25,369 nucleotides of DNA from UMGS172 sp964424555. GTDB lineage: Bacteria > Bacillota > Clostridia > Oscillospirales > Acutalibacteraceae. Positions within the stretch are counted from its first letter, which is position 1. Every line of letters begins with the position of its first letter. The stretch covers positions 1-25,369 of the forward strand of contig CAYRIX010000027.1 of assembly GCA_964424555.1 (NCBI GenBank), read 5' to 3'. Of this stretch, positions 1 through 7,729 are shown piece by piece. A program made the position numbers and the translations under genes. The notes under the pieces are model-generated. The model made no database searches, was not told where the DNA came from, and worked only from the letters and a program-made list of their open reading frames with translations.

Positions 1-2
1 AT

Positions 3-71
3 GACGATAACATCACCTTAGGCGGCGAGGTTTCCATTGCCGTTCCCGATAACGAGTACTGGCAGCCGTAA
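3..71 (+). CDS. C-terminal fragment of a small peptide related to the one at 7414
   Basis: Reading in the frame that begins at base 3 gives 22 residues ending ...GGEVSIAVPDNEYWQP and a TAA stop; the start lies outside the window. The tail matches the C-terminus of the 52-residue peptide at 7414-7572 (GEVSIGVPD followed by about five residues), and both carry an upstream DNI. Paralogy of the two is an inference from this short shared motif. Without the N-terminus nothing more can be said about localisation or function. Confidence 0.55.
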   Translation, partial: DDNITLGGEVSIAVPDNEYWQP

Positions 72-156
72 TTCTGATGACCTATCGATCGTTCGATTGA
101 TATTGTCATAAAGTCCGTCCCGCTGACACCAACAGTGTGACCCGGACGTAAACGCT

Positions 157-171
157 GATAACGAGTATTGG
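157..171 (+). repeat. Partial duplicate of the peptide tail coding sequence (48-62)
   Basis: The 15 bases here match 48-62 at 14 positions (gataacgagta, then c or t, then tgg) and encode the same DNEYW residues. Surrounding frames are closed, so this looks like a decayed duplicate rather than a gene. Confidence 0.4.
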
Positions 172-253
172 TTGTGTCCTCCTTCGAAATTATTTTGATT
201 TCGGTAGATTTGCGCAATTTAGAGTTGATTAACCGATACCAATTATCACAACA

Positions 254-294
254 AAAAAGCACAATGCCCTCGGGCGTTGTGCTTTTTGTTTTTT
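254..294 (+). terminator. Intrinsic terminator downstream of the left-edge peptide gene
   Basis: A 15-pair stem (254-268 with 273-287, one G-T wobble) closes a CTCG tetraloop and runs into a T-rich tract. The A-rich left arm makes it plausible in both directions. Confidence 0.85.
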
Positions 295-317
295 TGCGTG
301 AATAGGTCCGTTGTAGG

Positions 318-334
318 GGCGTTCTGTGAACGCC
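318..334. repeat. Short inverted repeat GGCGTTC-TGT-GAACGCC
   Basis: Seven perfect pairs with a 3-base loop, preceded by TTGTAGG. The layout (GTAGGGGC followed by a small GC hairpin) resembles dispersed intergenic repeats known from clostridial genomes; only one copy is in this window, so dispersal is not shown here. Confidence 0.35.
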
Positions 335-442
335 AGAGGGTGACCGCAGGAAATTACTCCCACCACCTAACATATTTCGGAATTCACGGAATATTTTAAG
401 GTTGCATTGATTTCATGCGGTTTTTGAAAACGAAAATTACAA

Positions 443-464
443 TTTTGTTATTTTTTTAACAAAA
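443..464. promoter_or_regulatory. AT-rich inverted repeat upstream of the adhesin promoter
   Basis: TTTTGTTA and TAACAAAA form a perfect 8-bp inverted repeat with a 6-base spacer, ending 17 bases before the -35 box. It may be an UP-like element or a regulator site. A similar AT-rich inverted repeat sits before the promoter of the peptide gene at 7414. Confidence 0.3.
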
Positions 465-481
465 AAATTCACCTAAAAACA

Positions 482-510
482 TAGACAAGAAAACAATCTT
501 GTGTTAAACT
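482..510 (+). promoter_or_regulatory. Candidate sigma-A promoter of the giant surface protein gene
   Basis: TAGACA (482-487), a 17-bp spacer and TAAACT (505-510). Predicted transcription start is near 517, giving a leader of about 140 bases. The downstream peptide gene has TTGACA, 17 bp, TAAACT, with GACAAGA at the -35 and TATTGT just after the -10 in both. Confidence 0.5.
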
Positions 511-658
511 TATATTGTAATTAGATGTAGTGGGTCGTAATGGCATTTTTCCTGTTTCGATGCAACATTACATTGTATTTTAACGAGGCCAAAATATTTT
601 GTGTTCTCTGCAAAACAGCGCTTAAGGTGCTGTATCTTTCCCCTTTGGAGGTATAGTT

Positions 659-3600
659 ATGACAAATTTAAAAACAAAAGGAAGACGGCTTATCAGTGCT
701 TTACTCTGTTTGGCACTTTTGATGTCGTTTTTGCCGTCCTTTGCGACTGCTATCGATGTTGCATCGGTGGATGATCGCTCGGTTGATGTCAACACTTGGG
801 ATGAGTGGAAGTTGCTTTTTGGCTCCGACCATCCGTCAACCGAAAATGCAGGTGCAGTTTGGACCGACAAGTCGGTATTTACTCCTGACGCATTGCCGTC
901 AGAGTACACCAACGCAGGCGGAACACTGACCGACACAAACGATAACTTCCTTGTTGCCTTGTCGGCTATAGCCTCAAACAAGGAAATAGTGGGTTACTCA
1001 ACTATCCCGACCGATACTATACTTGTGTTGGACGTATCTGGCTCTATGGTGACCGATACTACCCCCTCAAAGCATACTGCCATGGTTCGTGCGGCCAACA
1101 AAGCAATCGACGATTTGTTGAAGCTCAATAATCACAACCGTGTCGGTGTTGTCCTTTATAACGGAACCAACGTAAATGATGGTTATTCGACGCCGTCTGA
1201 GGGTTCTGTCGTTTTGTTGCCTCTTGACCGTTATACCACTACCAGCACGTACACCTACCGCGAAGATAATAAAAATGTATCAATTGCGGGATACATTAGC
1301 CTGTCCGGAAATAACAACATCAGTGTATATTCCGGTGTTAAAAACTCCGACGGTGACAATGACTTCAATGTCCAAAAGACCGTCAGCGGTGCAACGTATA
1401 TCCAAAGCGGTCTTTACAGGGCTTTGGAAATGTTTAAAGGTGTTGCTAAGGAAGATACCTCTATAGAGGATGGTGTTATTCAGGGCGGCACCAAGCGTAT
1501 GCCCATTACAGTTCTGATGTCTGACGGTGCTCCTACCGTTGCAACCTCTAACTATGCCAATGTTCACTCGGACAATTCAAATATCGGTTACGGAAACGAC
1601 AACAGCGCTACCGCTGAGGTAGGTTTCCTTACTCAGCTTACCGCAGCATATGTCAAGTCTGAGATTGAGGCTTGGTATGAGACCGATAGTTTGTTCTACT
1701 CTTTAGGCGTCGGCGTGGGTAATGATTCGGTTGCCAAGGCTGTGCTTGATCCTGCCAATGCCACCGATGGCAGCAGTGCTTACTGGAAAACTTATTTTGG
1801 ACTCGGTGATTCAAGCTCCATGAGTTTAACCGTACCTCGCTCCGGATCTTCAGGTAGTAGATTTCAGACGAAGGATATAAGCATATACAGAAACGCTGTT
1901 ATTACTGAAGAAAACTATCTTTATACCGACAAATACTTTAGTGCAAATGATGCAGCAGGTCTCGTTGTTGGGTTTGACGATATCATAAAAGAGATATACA
2001 TCCAATCCCGTTATTATCCGACCAGCCTTGAAGGCGGTAACCCTGATTTCAACGGCTATATCGAGTTTGAGGACAAGATCGGCGAGTATATGGATGTCAA
2101 GGATATCAAGGGCATCCTGCTTAACGGCACTCTTTATACAGGCGCTATGCTGATGGAAAAGATTTCTGCCAGCATTTCCAACGATACGCTTGTTTTGACC
2201 GAAAGCACACCCGACGAGGTTGTTGAGTTTGTCAATTCGGTCAAGACCCGTATGAACATAGATGATGCCACAGCATTACAGCTCATCAATAATGCATTAA
2301 AGGCCGATCAGCTTTATTACGATGCCCAAAGCGGTAAGTTTGCCAACCACATCGGCTGGTATGCTTATGCTGACTACAGCTTCGCAGGCTTCTATAACGA
2401 GGGAACTACCGATCCTACCGACTATGGTGTCGATACCAATAACGACGGAATAGCTGATAAGTTCCCTGTATATGCTATACAGTCTTACGGTATGCTTGGT
2501 GAGGCAACAGGCAGCATCAAAGATTCGGATATGATGTATATGACTATCCGAATCGTAAAGAACCTTGAAACAGGTGACGAGACACTTGGTTGGAACATCC
2601 CTGCAGCGCTCGTTCCAATGGTGACCTACAACGTTGCCGTTGAGGGTAATGTTATCAACGAGGACACCGAGGTTACAAGTGTAACCATAACCGAGGCAAC
2701 TCCTGTCCGACTTCTTTATGAGGTTGGTCTTGATCCTATCGTGAACGAGCTTAATGTTGCTCAGATCACCGATGAGAAGCACATTGACGATAACGGTAAC
2801 CGTGTATTCTGGACCAACTACTTCGATATTTCCGCTGCCAGTCACGATGATCACGTCGTTACACGTGCTGATTTTACCCCGAATGAGGATAACGAGAGAT
2901 ATTACTATGTTGATATCGCTCCCATTTATGCCGCAGAGGGCGACGATAATGCAATAACCACAGCTCCCGAGGCAGGTAAGACCTATTATACCAAGCAGTA
3001 CATTTTCTCTAAAAATTCTGACAAGCCTATCGTTTATTACGAGGCTATTGCTGAAAGTGATATCTCCGAGGCGGTTTATAACGGCACCTTGAATTGCTAT
3101 GTTATTCCCGGTCATGTTTACAACCACCCGAATGTAACTGACTTCTTTAAGGAAAAAGCCGATAAGACCTTGACCGAGTCGGCTCATATGTACTACTATC
3201 CTGCAATACTCAAGACCAACGCTTCCTACGTTGTTTCGACGCATCACGGTAATAACGGCCGATTGACCGTTACTCCCGCACAGGGTATTGCTATCTCCAA
3301 GACCATTGATATGGTTGAGGTCGGTGCATCCAATCAGTTCAAATTTAAAATTACATTAAGCGCTCCTGCAGGTGTATCATTGCAGAGCGAATATAACAGC
3401 ATACTTTCCAACATAGGTGAAACGGTCGGAACCGAGGGCAAGGTTCAGGTCGAAAACGGTGTTATTGAGGTTGACCTTAAGCCCGATGAGACTATCTATA
3501 TTATCGGAATTCCCGAGGGTACTGCATATACAGTAGAAGAAATCAGTGACAACGATTACTATATGGTCAAGAATGTTCATGTAAACGCAGTCGCCGCCGT

Positions 3601-6600
3601 CGGTACTATTGCTTCGGGCACTGTTGCCAAGTATGTAATTGATGATGTTGATTTCCTCAATACTCCTACGAGCGAGGGCGAGCTGGTCATCACCAAAAAT
3701 GTCACCCATCCGTTTACTACAGCTCCCGATGCTTTGGCTGATAAGCAGTTTACTGTTGAGGTGACTCTTACCAACGGTAAGGTCAGCAATCAGACCTATG
3801 AGATCGTGAGAGCAGGCTCCACCTCTTCGGTTACCACTGATGCCAATGGTAAATTCACCGTAACCTTAAAGAACGGCGAGTCGGTTGCAATAAAGGGTAT
3901 ACCTGCTGAAACAAAGTATACCGTTTCCGAGCCGACAGATAAGATGCCTGCAGGCTTTACCCTTGACACTGCTTCAAGCACCAATCTTACAGGAACTATT
4001 CCTGCAGATTCCAATATTTTAGCAACGGTAGTCAACGATTACGAATACACTTCGGTCGCTACCGATATTGATGTTGTTGTAAACAAGGATCTTACAGGAC
4101 GTGGTTGGCAGGACGGCGATAGGTTTACCTTTGAGGTTTATAAGGTGAATGGCGGCAGTGCAAATAATACCTTGCTCAAGTCGTTTGACCTTACCAAGAA
4201 TAGCACTTCTTATACCTATTCTCTTGCTGATACTCTTACCGCTGAGGGAACCTATTACTACGTTGTCCGTGAGATAGCAGGTGACGACAGCATAGGCATA
4301 ACCTACGATACAGTCGACCGTATGTTCCGTGTTACGGTTACCGATGCCGATATGGACGGTAAACTTGAGATATCTGCCGTTGAAAATATTTCCAAAACGG
4401 TTGTTTCGGGCAATGCTCAGAACGGCTTTACCGTAACCGCAGATGATTTTGTGAACGTTTATGCTCCTGTTGGTTCCACTGAGATCGATATTACCATCGA
4501 TAAGGATATGGCAGGCGGAGAGTTCCAGCTTAACGGCTTTAAATTCGGACTTTATGTTGACGCTATTGACGAGAATGGTCAGCCCACAGGCGATCAACTG
4601 CTCTTTGCGGAGTCGTCCTTGACCGATGCCAACGGCAAGGCAAGCTTTAAGGTCGATTACACCGCTGCCAGCGTTGGTAAGACCCAAAAGTATTATTTGA
4701 AGGAGATTAACACAAATATTTCGGGTATGACCTATGACGATACCGTTTATATCGTCGCAGTTCAGATCAACGATAATCTCGACGGTACGATCTCGGCAAC
4801 TACGACCTACGAAAAGGTCGTTTCGGCAACCCAGACCACCCCTGTTAACAATATCACCTTTGAGAACACCTATACTCCCGAAAACGGCGAGCTGTTGCTG
4901 AGCGGTTTGAAAGTCCTTGAGAACCGTGTTCAGTACGCAGGTGAGTTCGCATTTGAACTCCATGAGACTGACAGCACGTATACCACATCTGCAAGCACAC
5001 TCAAAGAGACCGTTTCCAACAACTTTGACGGTAGCTTCTCGTTCAGCCTCTTGACCTATTCGGCAGAGGGAACACACTACTATGTGGTCAAGGAGGTTGA
5101 TACTAAGGTCGCAGGTGTTACCTATGACACGACAGTTTACAAGCTTGAGGTTACGGTCGAGCAGGACGGTGCGGCTTATGTTTCAAAGGTCGTTTCGGGA
5201 TCTACCGACATAGTCTTCACTAATAAATATACTGCAAAATCGGTTGATGTTACCCTTTCGGGCAATAAGGTGCTCACAGGCCGTGACATTAACGAAAATG
5301 AATTCTTCTTTGAGCTTTATGAGACCGATAATAGCTTCTCTACTGTGAATAAGACCGCCGCACAGACCAAGGGCAATGTCACCAATACCTTTACTTTTGA
5401 TGCGCTGACCTTTGATAAGGCGGGAACCTATTATTACGTTATCAAGGAGGCTGATGGCGGTCTCGGCGGTGTCGCATATGATGACGGTGAGTATCATATC
5501 ACGGTAGTTGTTACCGATAACGGACGTGGTCAGCTTGTTGCAACTGCTACTATGACCCGTAACGGTCAGGCCGCTACGGCAATGGTATTCCGTAACCACT
5601 ATACTCCCAGACACACCTATGTAGACATTGAAGGCAAGAAGACGCTTAACGGACGCAATGTAAATGAGGGCGAATTTGAGTTCAGGCTCATAAATGCACT
5701 TAATGGCGATCTTATTGCTACTACTACAAATAATGCCGACGGAACCTTTGTGTTTAACGATGTTCACATTACTTCTGCAGGTAGCCACCACGGTAAGATC
5801 GTAGAGGTAGTAACTGACCTTAGCGGTGTGACCTACGACAGCCGTGTATACGGAGTTGTAATTGACATAGAGGATGACCTTAACGGTAACCTAGTCGAGG
5901 TTGATCGACGCATTTGGCTTGAAAATGCATTGGTTACCGAGCCTATCGAGTTTGTTAACACCTATAAGGCGGCTAATGAGCTTGTGTCGTTAGGCGGTAC
6001 CAAGACGCTTGACGGACGTGCTCTCAATGACGATGAGTTTAAATTCAATCTCTATAAGACCGACTCAACCTATGATCTTACTAATGCAACCTTTGTTGAG
6101 CAGGTCAAGAATGCTGACGGCGGTAAGTTTAGCTTCTCTGATATCGTTATCGACTCTGATGAGGAGCGCTACTACGTTATAGTTGAGGACGCAACCGATA
6201 AGCTCGGCGGTGTTAAGTATGATGAAAAGGTATACAAGGTTAAGATTGGTGTCACCGACAACCTCGAAGGCAAGTACATCATCAACACCACGGTAACCTT
6301 GGAAACTGCAACTGTCGGACTTGACGATATAGTCTTTAATAACACCTACAAGGCCGCTGATACTACCGTCACCTTTAACGGCACTAAGACCTTGGACGGT
6401 CGTGACCTTAACGAAGGTGAGTTTAAGTTCAATCTTTATAAGACCGACTCCACCTATGACCTTACTAATGCAACCTTTGTTGAGACCGTAAATAACGGTA
6501 CCGACGGAGCATTCAGCTTTAAGCCTTACGACGTCAAGTCTGATGAGGATCTTTACTTCGTGATCGTAGAGGATGCAACCGATAAGCTCGATGGTGTCAA

Positions 6601-7225
6601 GTATGACGAAAAGGTTTACAAGATAAAGGTAGAGGTTACCGATCTTCTCAACGGTGAGTATGACGTTAAGACCGTTATGGCAGTCGGTACTGAAACCGTA
6701 GTTGATGTAATATTTGTAAACGTATTTACTCCCAAGGATATTGAGGTCGAATTTGATGTACAGAAGATACTCGAAAATAAGACCGATAGGGAAATGGGAC
6801 TTGACGGATTTGACTTTGTCTTAGAAGGCGAGGGCAAGAAGCTTAACGCCAAGACCGATAAGGACGGTAAGGCCGGCTTTAACCTTGTATTCACTGCTAA
6901 TGACATAGGAGAAACCTTCACCTACAAGGTCGTTGAGACTGAAGGTAATGTCAAGGGTATGATCTACAGCGATGTCGAGTATACTGTAACGGTTACGGTT
7001 GCAGTCGACAGCGACGGAGTTCTCAGTGCAAATTACACTGTGAATGACACTGCTAAGGATGATGTTGTTCTGGAGTTTACCAATGTTTATGAGGGTGATC
7101 CCGACATCCCTGTAACAGGCGAAACCACTAACATCACCTTATGGTTCCTGCTCTTGATCGCAGGCGCAGTGGGACTTGCTGCTACCTACTTGCTCGGAAA
7201 AAACAATAGGGAAGCAGAAGAATAA
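659..7225 (+). CDS. Giant wall-anchored VWA/FctA-repeat surface adhesin (pilin-tip-like)
   Basis: A secreted 2188-residue protein predicted to be displayed on the wall for adhesion. A signal peptide covers residues 1-31 (cleavage after ATA). A VWA domain spans about 115-460, with MIDAS residues DVSGSM (D125, S127, S129), T246 and D289. After a region with no recognised domain come two Ig-like modules (about 876-1134), then about eight FctA/Spy0128-like repeats (1136-2147). These carry the K-x-L-x-GR lysine, a Glu in Y-x-V-x-E and a terminal F-x-N-x-Y, the residues that form Lys-Asn isopeptide bonds in this family. The end is IPVTG (2150-2154), a membrane helix (about 2160-2180) and a short tail, a sortase signal of the [LI]PxTG type. 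GGAGG at 647-651 supports the start. The VWA-plus-isopeptide layout recalls the pneumococcal tip pilin RrgA. No sortase or backbone pilin gene is in the window. Confidence 0.9.
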   Translation: MTNLKTKGRRLISALLCLALLMSFLPSFATAIDVASVDDRSVDVNTWDEWKLLFGSDHPSTENAGAVWTDKSVFTPDALPSEYTNAGGTLTDTNDNFLVALSAIASNKEIVGYSTIPTDTILVLDVSGSMVTDTTPSKHTAMVRAANKAIDDLLKLNNHNRVGVVLYNGTNVNDGYSTPSEGSVVLLPLDRYTTTSTYTYREDNKNVSIAGYISLSGNNNISVYSGVKNSDGDNDFNVQKTVSGATYIQSGLYRALEMFKGVAKEDTSIEDGVIQGGTKRMPITVLMSDGAPTVATSNYANVHSDNSNIGYGNDNSATAEVGFLTQLTAAYVKSEIEAWYETDSLFYSLGVGVGNDSVAKAVLDPANATDGSSAYWKTYFGLGDSSSMSLTVPRSGSSGSRFQTKDISIYRNAVITEENYLYTDKYFSANDAAGLVVGFDDIIKEIYIQSRYYPTSLEGGNPDFNGYIEFEDKIGEYMDVKDIKGILLNGTLYTGAMLMEKISASISNDTLVLTESTPDEVVEFVNSVKTRMNIDDATALQLINNALKADQLYYDAQSGKFANHIGWYAYADYSFAGFYNEGTTDPTDYGVDTNNDGIADKFPVYAIQSYGMLGEATGSIKDSDMMYMTIRIVKNLETGDETLGWNIPAALVPMVTYNVAVEGNVINEDTEVTSVTITEATPVRLLYEVGLDPIVNELNVAQITDEKHIDDNGNRVFWTNYFDISAASHDDHVVTRADFTPNEDNERYYYVDIAPIYAAEGDDNAITTAPEAGKTYYTKQYIFSKNSDKPIVYYEAIAESDISEAVYNGTLNCYVIPGHVYNHPNVTDFFKEKADKTLTESAHMYYYPAILKTNASYVVSTHHGNNGRLTVTPAQGIAISKTIDMVEVGASNQFKFKITLSAPAGVSLQSEYNSILSNIGETVGTEGKVQVENGVIEVDLKPDETIYIIGIPEGTAYTVEEISDNDYYMVKNVHVNAVAAVGTIASGTVAKYVIDDVDFLNTPTSEGELVITKNVTHPFTTAPDALADKQFTVEVTLTNGKVSNQTYEIVRAGSTSSVTTDANGKFTVTLKNGESVAIKGIPAETKYTVSEPTDKMPAGFTLDTASSTNLTGTIPADSNILATVVNDYEYTSVATDIDVVVNKDLTGRGWQDGDRFTFEVYKVNGGSANNTLLKSFDLTKNSTSYTYSLADTLTAEGTYYYVVREIAGDDSIGITYDTVDRMFRVTVTDADMDGKLEISAVENISKTVVSGNAQNGFTVTADDFVNVYAPVGSTEIDITIDKDMAGGEFQLNGFKFGLYVDAIDENGQPTGDQLLFAESSLTDANGKASFKVDYTAASVGKTQKYYLKEINTNISGMTYDDTVYIVAVQINDNLDGTISATTTYEKVVSATQTTPVNNITFENTYTPENGELLLSGLKVLENRVQYAGEFAFELHETDSTYTTSASTLKETVSNNFDGSFSFSLLTYSAEGTHYYVVKEVDTKVAGVTYDTTVYKLEVTVEQDGAAYVSKVVSGSTDIVFTNKYTAKSVDVTLSGNKVLTGRDINENEFFFELYETDNSFSTVNKTAAQTKGNVTNTFTFDALTFDKAGTYYYVIKEADGGLGGVAYDDGEYHITVVVTDNGRGQLVATATMTRNGQAATAMVFRNHYTPRHTYVDIEGKKTLNGRNVNEGEFEFRLINALNGDLIATTTNNADGTFVFNDVHITSAGSHHGKIVEVVTDLSGVTYDSRVYGVVIDIEDDLNGNLVEVDRRIWLENALVTEPIEFVNTYKAANELVSLGGTKTLDGRALNDDEFKFNLYKTDSTYDLTNATFVEQVKNADGGKFSFSDIVIDSDEERYYVIVEDATDKLGGVKYDEKVYKVKIGVTDNLEGKYIINTTVTLETATVGLDDIVFNNTYKAADTTVTFNGTKTLDGRDLNEGEFKFNLYKTDSTYDLTNATFVETVNNGTDGAFSFKPYDVKSDEDLYFVIVEDATDKLDGVKYDEKVYKIKVEVTDLLNGEYDVKTVMAVGTETVVDVIFVNVFTPKDIEVEFDVQKILENKTDREMGLDGFDFVLEGEGKKLNAKTDKDGKAGFNLVFTANDIGETFTYKVVETEGNVKGMIYSDVEYTVTVTVAVDSDGVLSANYTVNDTAKDDVVLEFTNVYEGDPDIPVTGETTNITLWFLLLIAGAVGLAATYLLGKNNREAEE
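5999..6624 (+). repeat. Tandem 384-bp duplication inside the adhesin (FctA repeats 6 and 7)
   Basis: Bases 5999-6240 and 6383-6624 stay in exact 384-bp register without indels. They encode nearly the same segments: EFKFNLYKTDSTYDLTNATF, and EDATDKL followed by GVKYDEKVYK. The pair is much more alike than the other repeats, pointing to a recent in-frame expansion by 128 residues. Confidence 0.85.
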
Positions 7226-7249
7226 TTTCACTGCAAATTAACCGATTAG

Positions 7250-7292
7250 ACAAAAGCCGACCGCTTCAAAAAACGAAGCAGTTGGCTTTTGT
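7250..7292 (+). terminator. Hairpin terminator after the giant adhesin gene
   Basis: An imperfect stem of about 18 pairs (7250-7267 with 7275-7292) has ACAAAAGCC opposite GGCTTTTGT. The T-rich part lies within the right arm, so the tail is weaker than usual. It starts 24 bases after the stop codon. Confidence 0.65.
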
Positions 7293-7326
7293 CACGCTAA
7301 ATTACAAAGCAAGCGACTTATACCAA

Positions 7327-7349
7327 TTTTTTTAGAATTTCTAAAAAAA
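7327..7349. promoter_or_regulatory. AT-rich perfect inverted repeat just upstream of the peptide promoter
   Basis: TTTTTTTAGA, then ATT, then TCTAAAAAAA: ten perfect pairs ending 3 bases before the -35 TTGACA. This position suits an UP-like element or operator. It lacks the GC-rich stem of a terminator. Confidence 0.35.
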
Positions 7350-7352
7350 CAG

Positions 7353-7381
7353 TTGACAAGAGTGCTTTTATAATGTAAACT
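7353..7381 (+). promoter_or_regulatory. Sigma-A promoter of the 52-residue peptide gene
   Basis: Consensus TTGACA (7353-7358), a 17-bp spacer and TAAACT (7376-7381). Transcription would start near 7388, about 26 bases before the ATG. Confidence 0.65.
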
Positions 7382-7413
7382 GTATTGTGTAGTTTAGCGT
7401 GGAGGAATAAGTT

Positions 7414-7572
7414 ATGAGAGTTTATGAAAAGCCCTTATTGAGCTTCGAGTCACTTTTTGTTAACGAGAAAATAGCTTCCGATAACATCGACCCCAGTTCT
7501 CTTGGTGAGTTGGATACTATCGATTACGGTGAAGTTTCAATCGGTGTTCCCGACAGTTGGTTGGATTATTAA
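7414..7572 (+). CDS. Small acidic peptide (52 aa), unknown function
   Basis: I do not recognise a named family. The ORF has its own promoter, a good ribosome binding site (GGAGGA, 7401-7406, 7 bases before ATG) and a strong terminator, so it is very likely expressed as a monocistronic unit. The product begins MRVYEKPLLSFESLF and ends GEVSIGVPDSWLDY; it is acidic, lacks cysteine, and shows neither a membrane helix nor a clear signal peptide. An N-terminus of the type M-x-x-Y-x-KP-x-L is common, from memory, in small clostridial proteins and some peptide precursors. No maturase or exporter gene is adjacent, so a modified-peptide role is not supported. The tail matches the partial peptide at 3-71 on the other side of the adhesin. 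Confidence 0.7.
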   Translation: MRVYEKPLLSFESLFVNEKIASDNIDPSSLGELDTIDYGEVSIGVPDSWLDY

Positions 7573-7573
7573 G

Positions 7574-7610
7574 AAATAAAGCATCTCTGTTGAGATGCTT
7601 TATTTTTTTT
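7574..7610 (+). terminator. Strong intrinsic terminator of the peptide gene
   Basis: Fourteen pairs (7574-7587 with 7592-7605), a TGTT loop and a continuing T-run. It begins 2 bases after the stop codon. Confidence 0.92.
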
Positions 7611-7665
7611 TGCACAATTACTCAAAATTTGTTAACGACAGGCTTTAAGTTTGTGTAATTGCCGA

Positions 7666-7693
7666 TTGTATATTTATTGTTTTGTGTTATAAT
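7666..7693 (+). promoter_or_regulatory. Promoter of the SulP transporter gene
   Basis: A perfect -10 TATAAT (7688-7693) with a weaker -35 TTGTAT (7666-7671) and a 16-bp spacer, about 37 bases before the ATG. Confidence 0.6.
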
Positions 7694-7729
7694 AGATGCA
7701 TTGTTATGCGGTTGAATTAAAGAGGGGAA

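Larger units (their letters stand above)
72..658. other. 587-bp intergenic region and long leader upstream of the giant surface protein
   Basis: I see no convincing gene here. The stretch holds a degenerate second copy of the peptide tail (157-171), an intrinsic terminator (254-294), a short GC-rich inverted repeat (318-334), an AT-rich inverted repeat (443-464), a promoter (482-510) and an untranslated leader of roughly 140 bases. The leader contains a seven-pair hairpin at 615-633 just ahead of the ribosome binding site GGAGG (647-651). I looked for riboswitch cores, including c-di-GMP, and recognised none. Confidence 0.6.

Noticed and set aside
511..658. Riboswitch in the long leader of the adhesin gene (for example c-di-GMP, which often controls clostridial adhesins)
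   Set aside because: Only a seven-pair hairpin (615-633) is visible; I found neither the conserved c-di-GMP core nor an anti-terminator arrangement.
4019..5077. Long open frame on the minus strand (352 codons) within the adhesin gene
   Set aside because: It is antisense to repeat-rich coding sequence with strong codon bias, has no ribosome binding site I can support, and its translation has no recognisable domain. The same applies to 2297-3247 and 5183-5791.
7414..7572. 52-residue peptide as a ribosomally made, modified peptide precursor
   Set aside because: The N-terminal style is suggestive, but no maturation enzyme, protease or exporter is adjacent and the peptide has no cysteine; the claim cannot be supported here.
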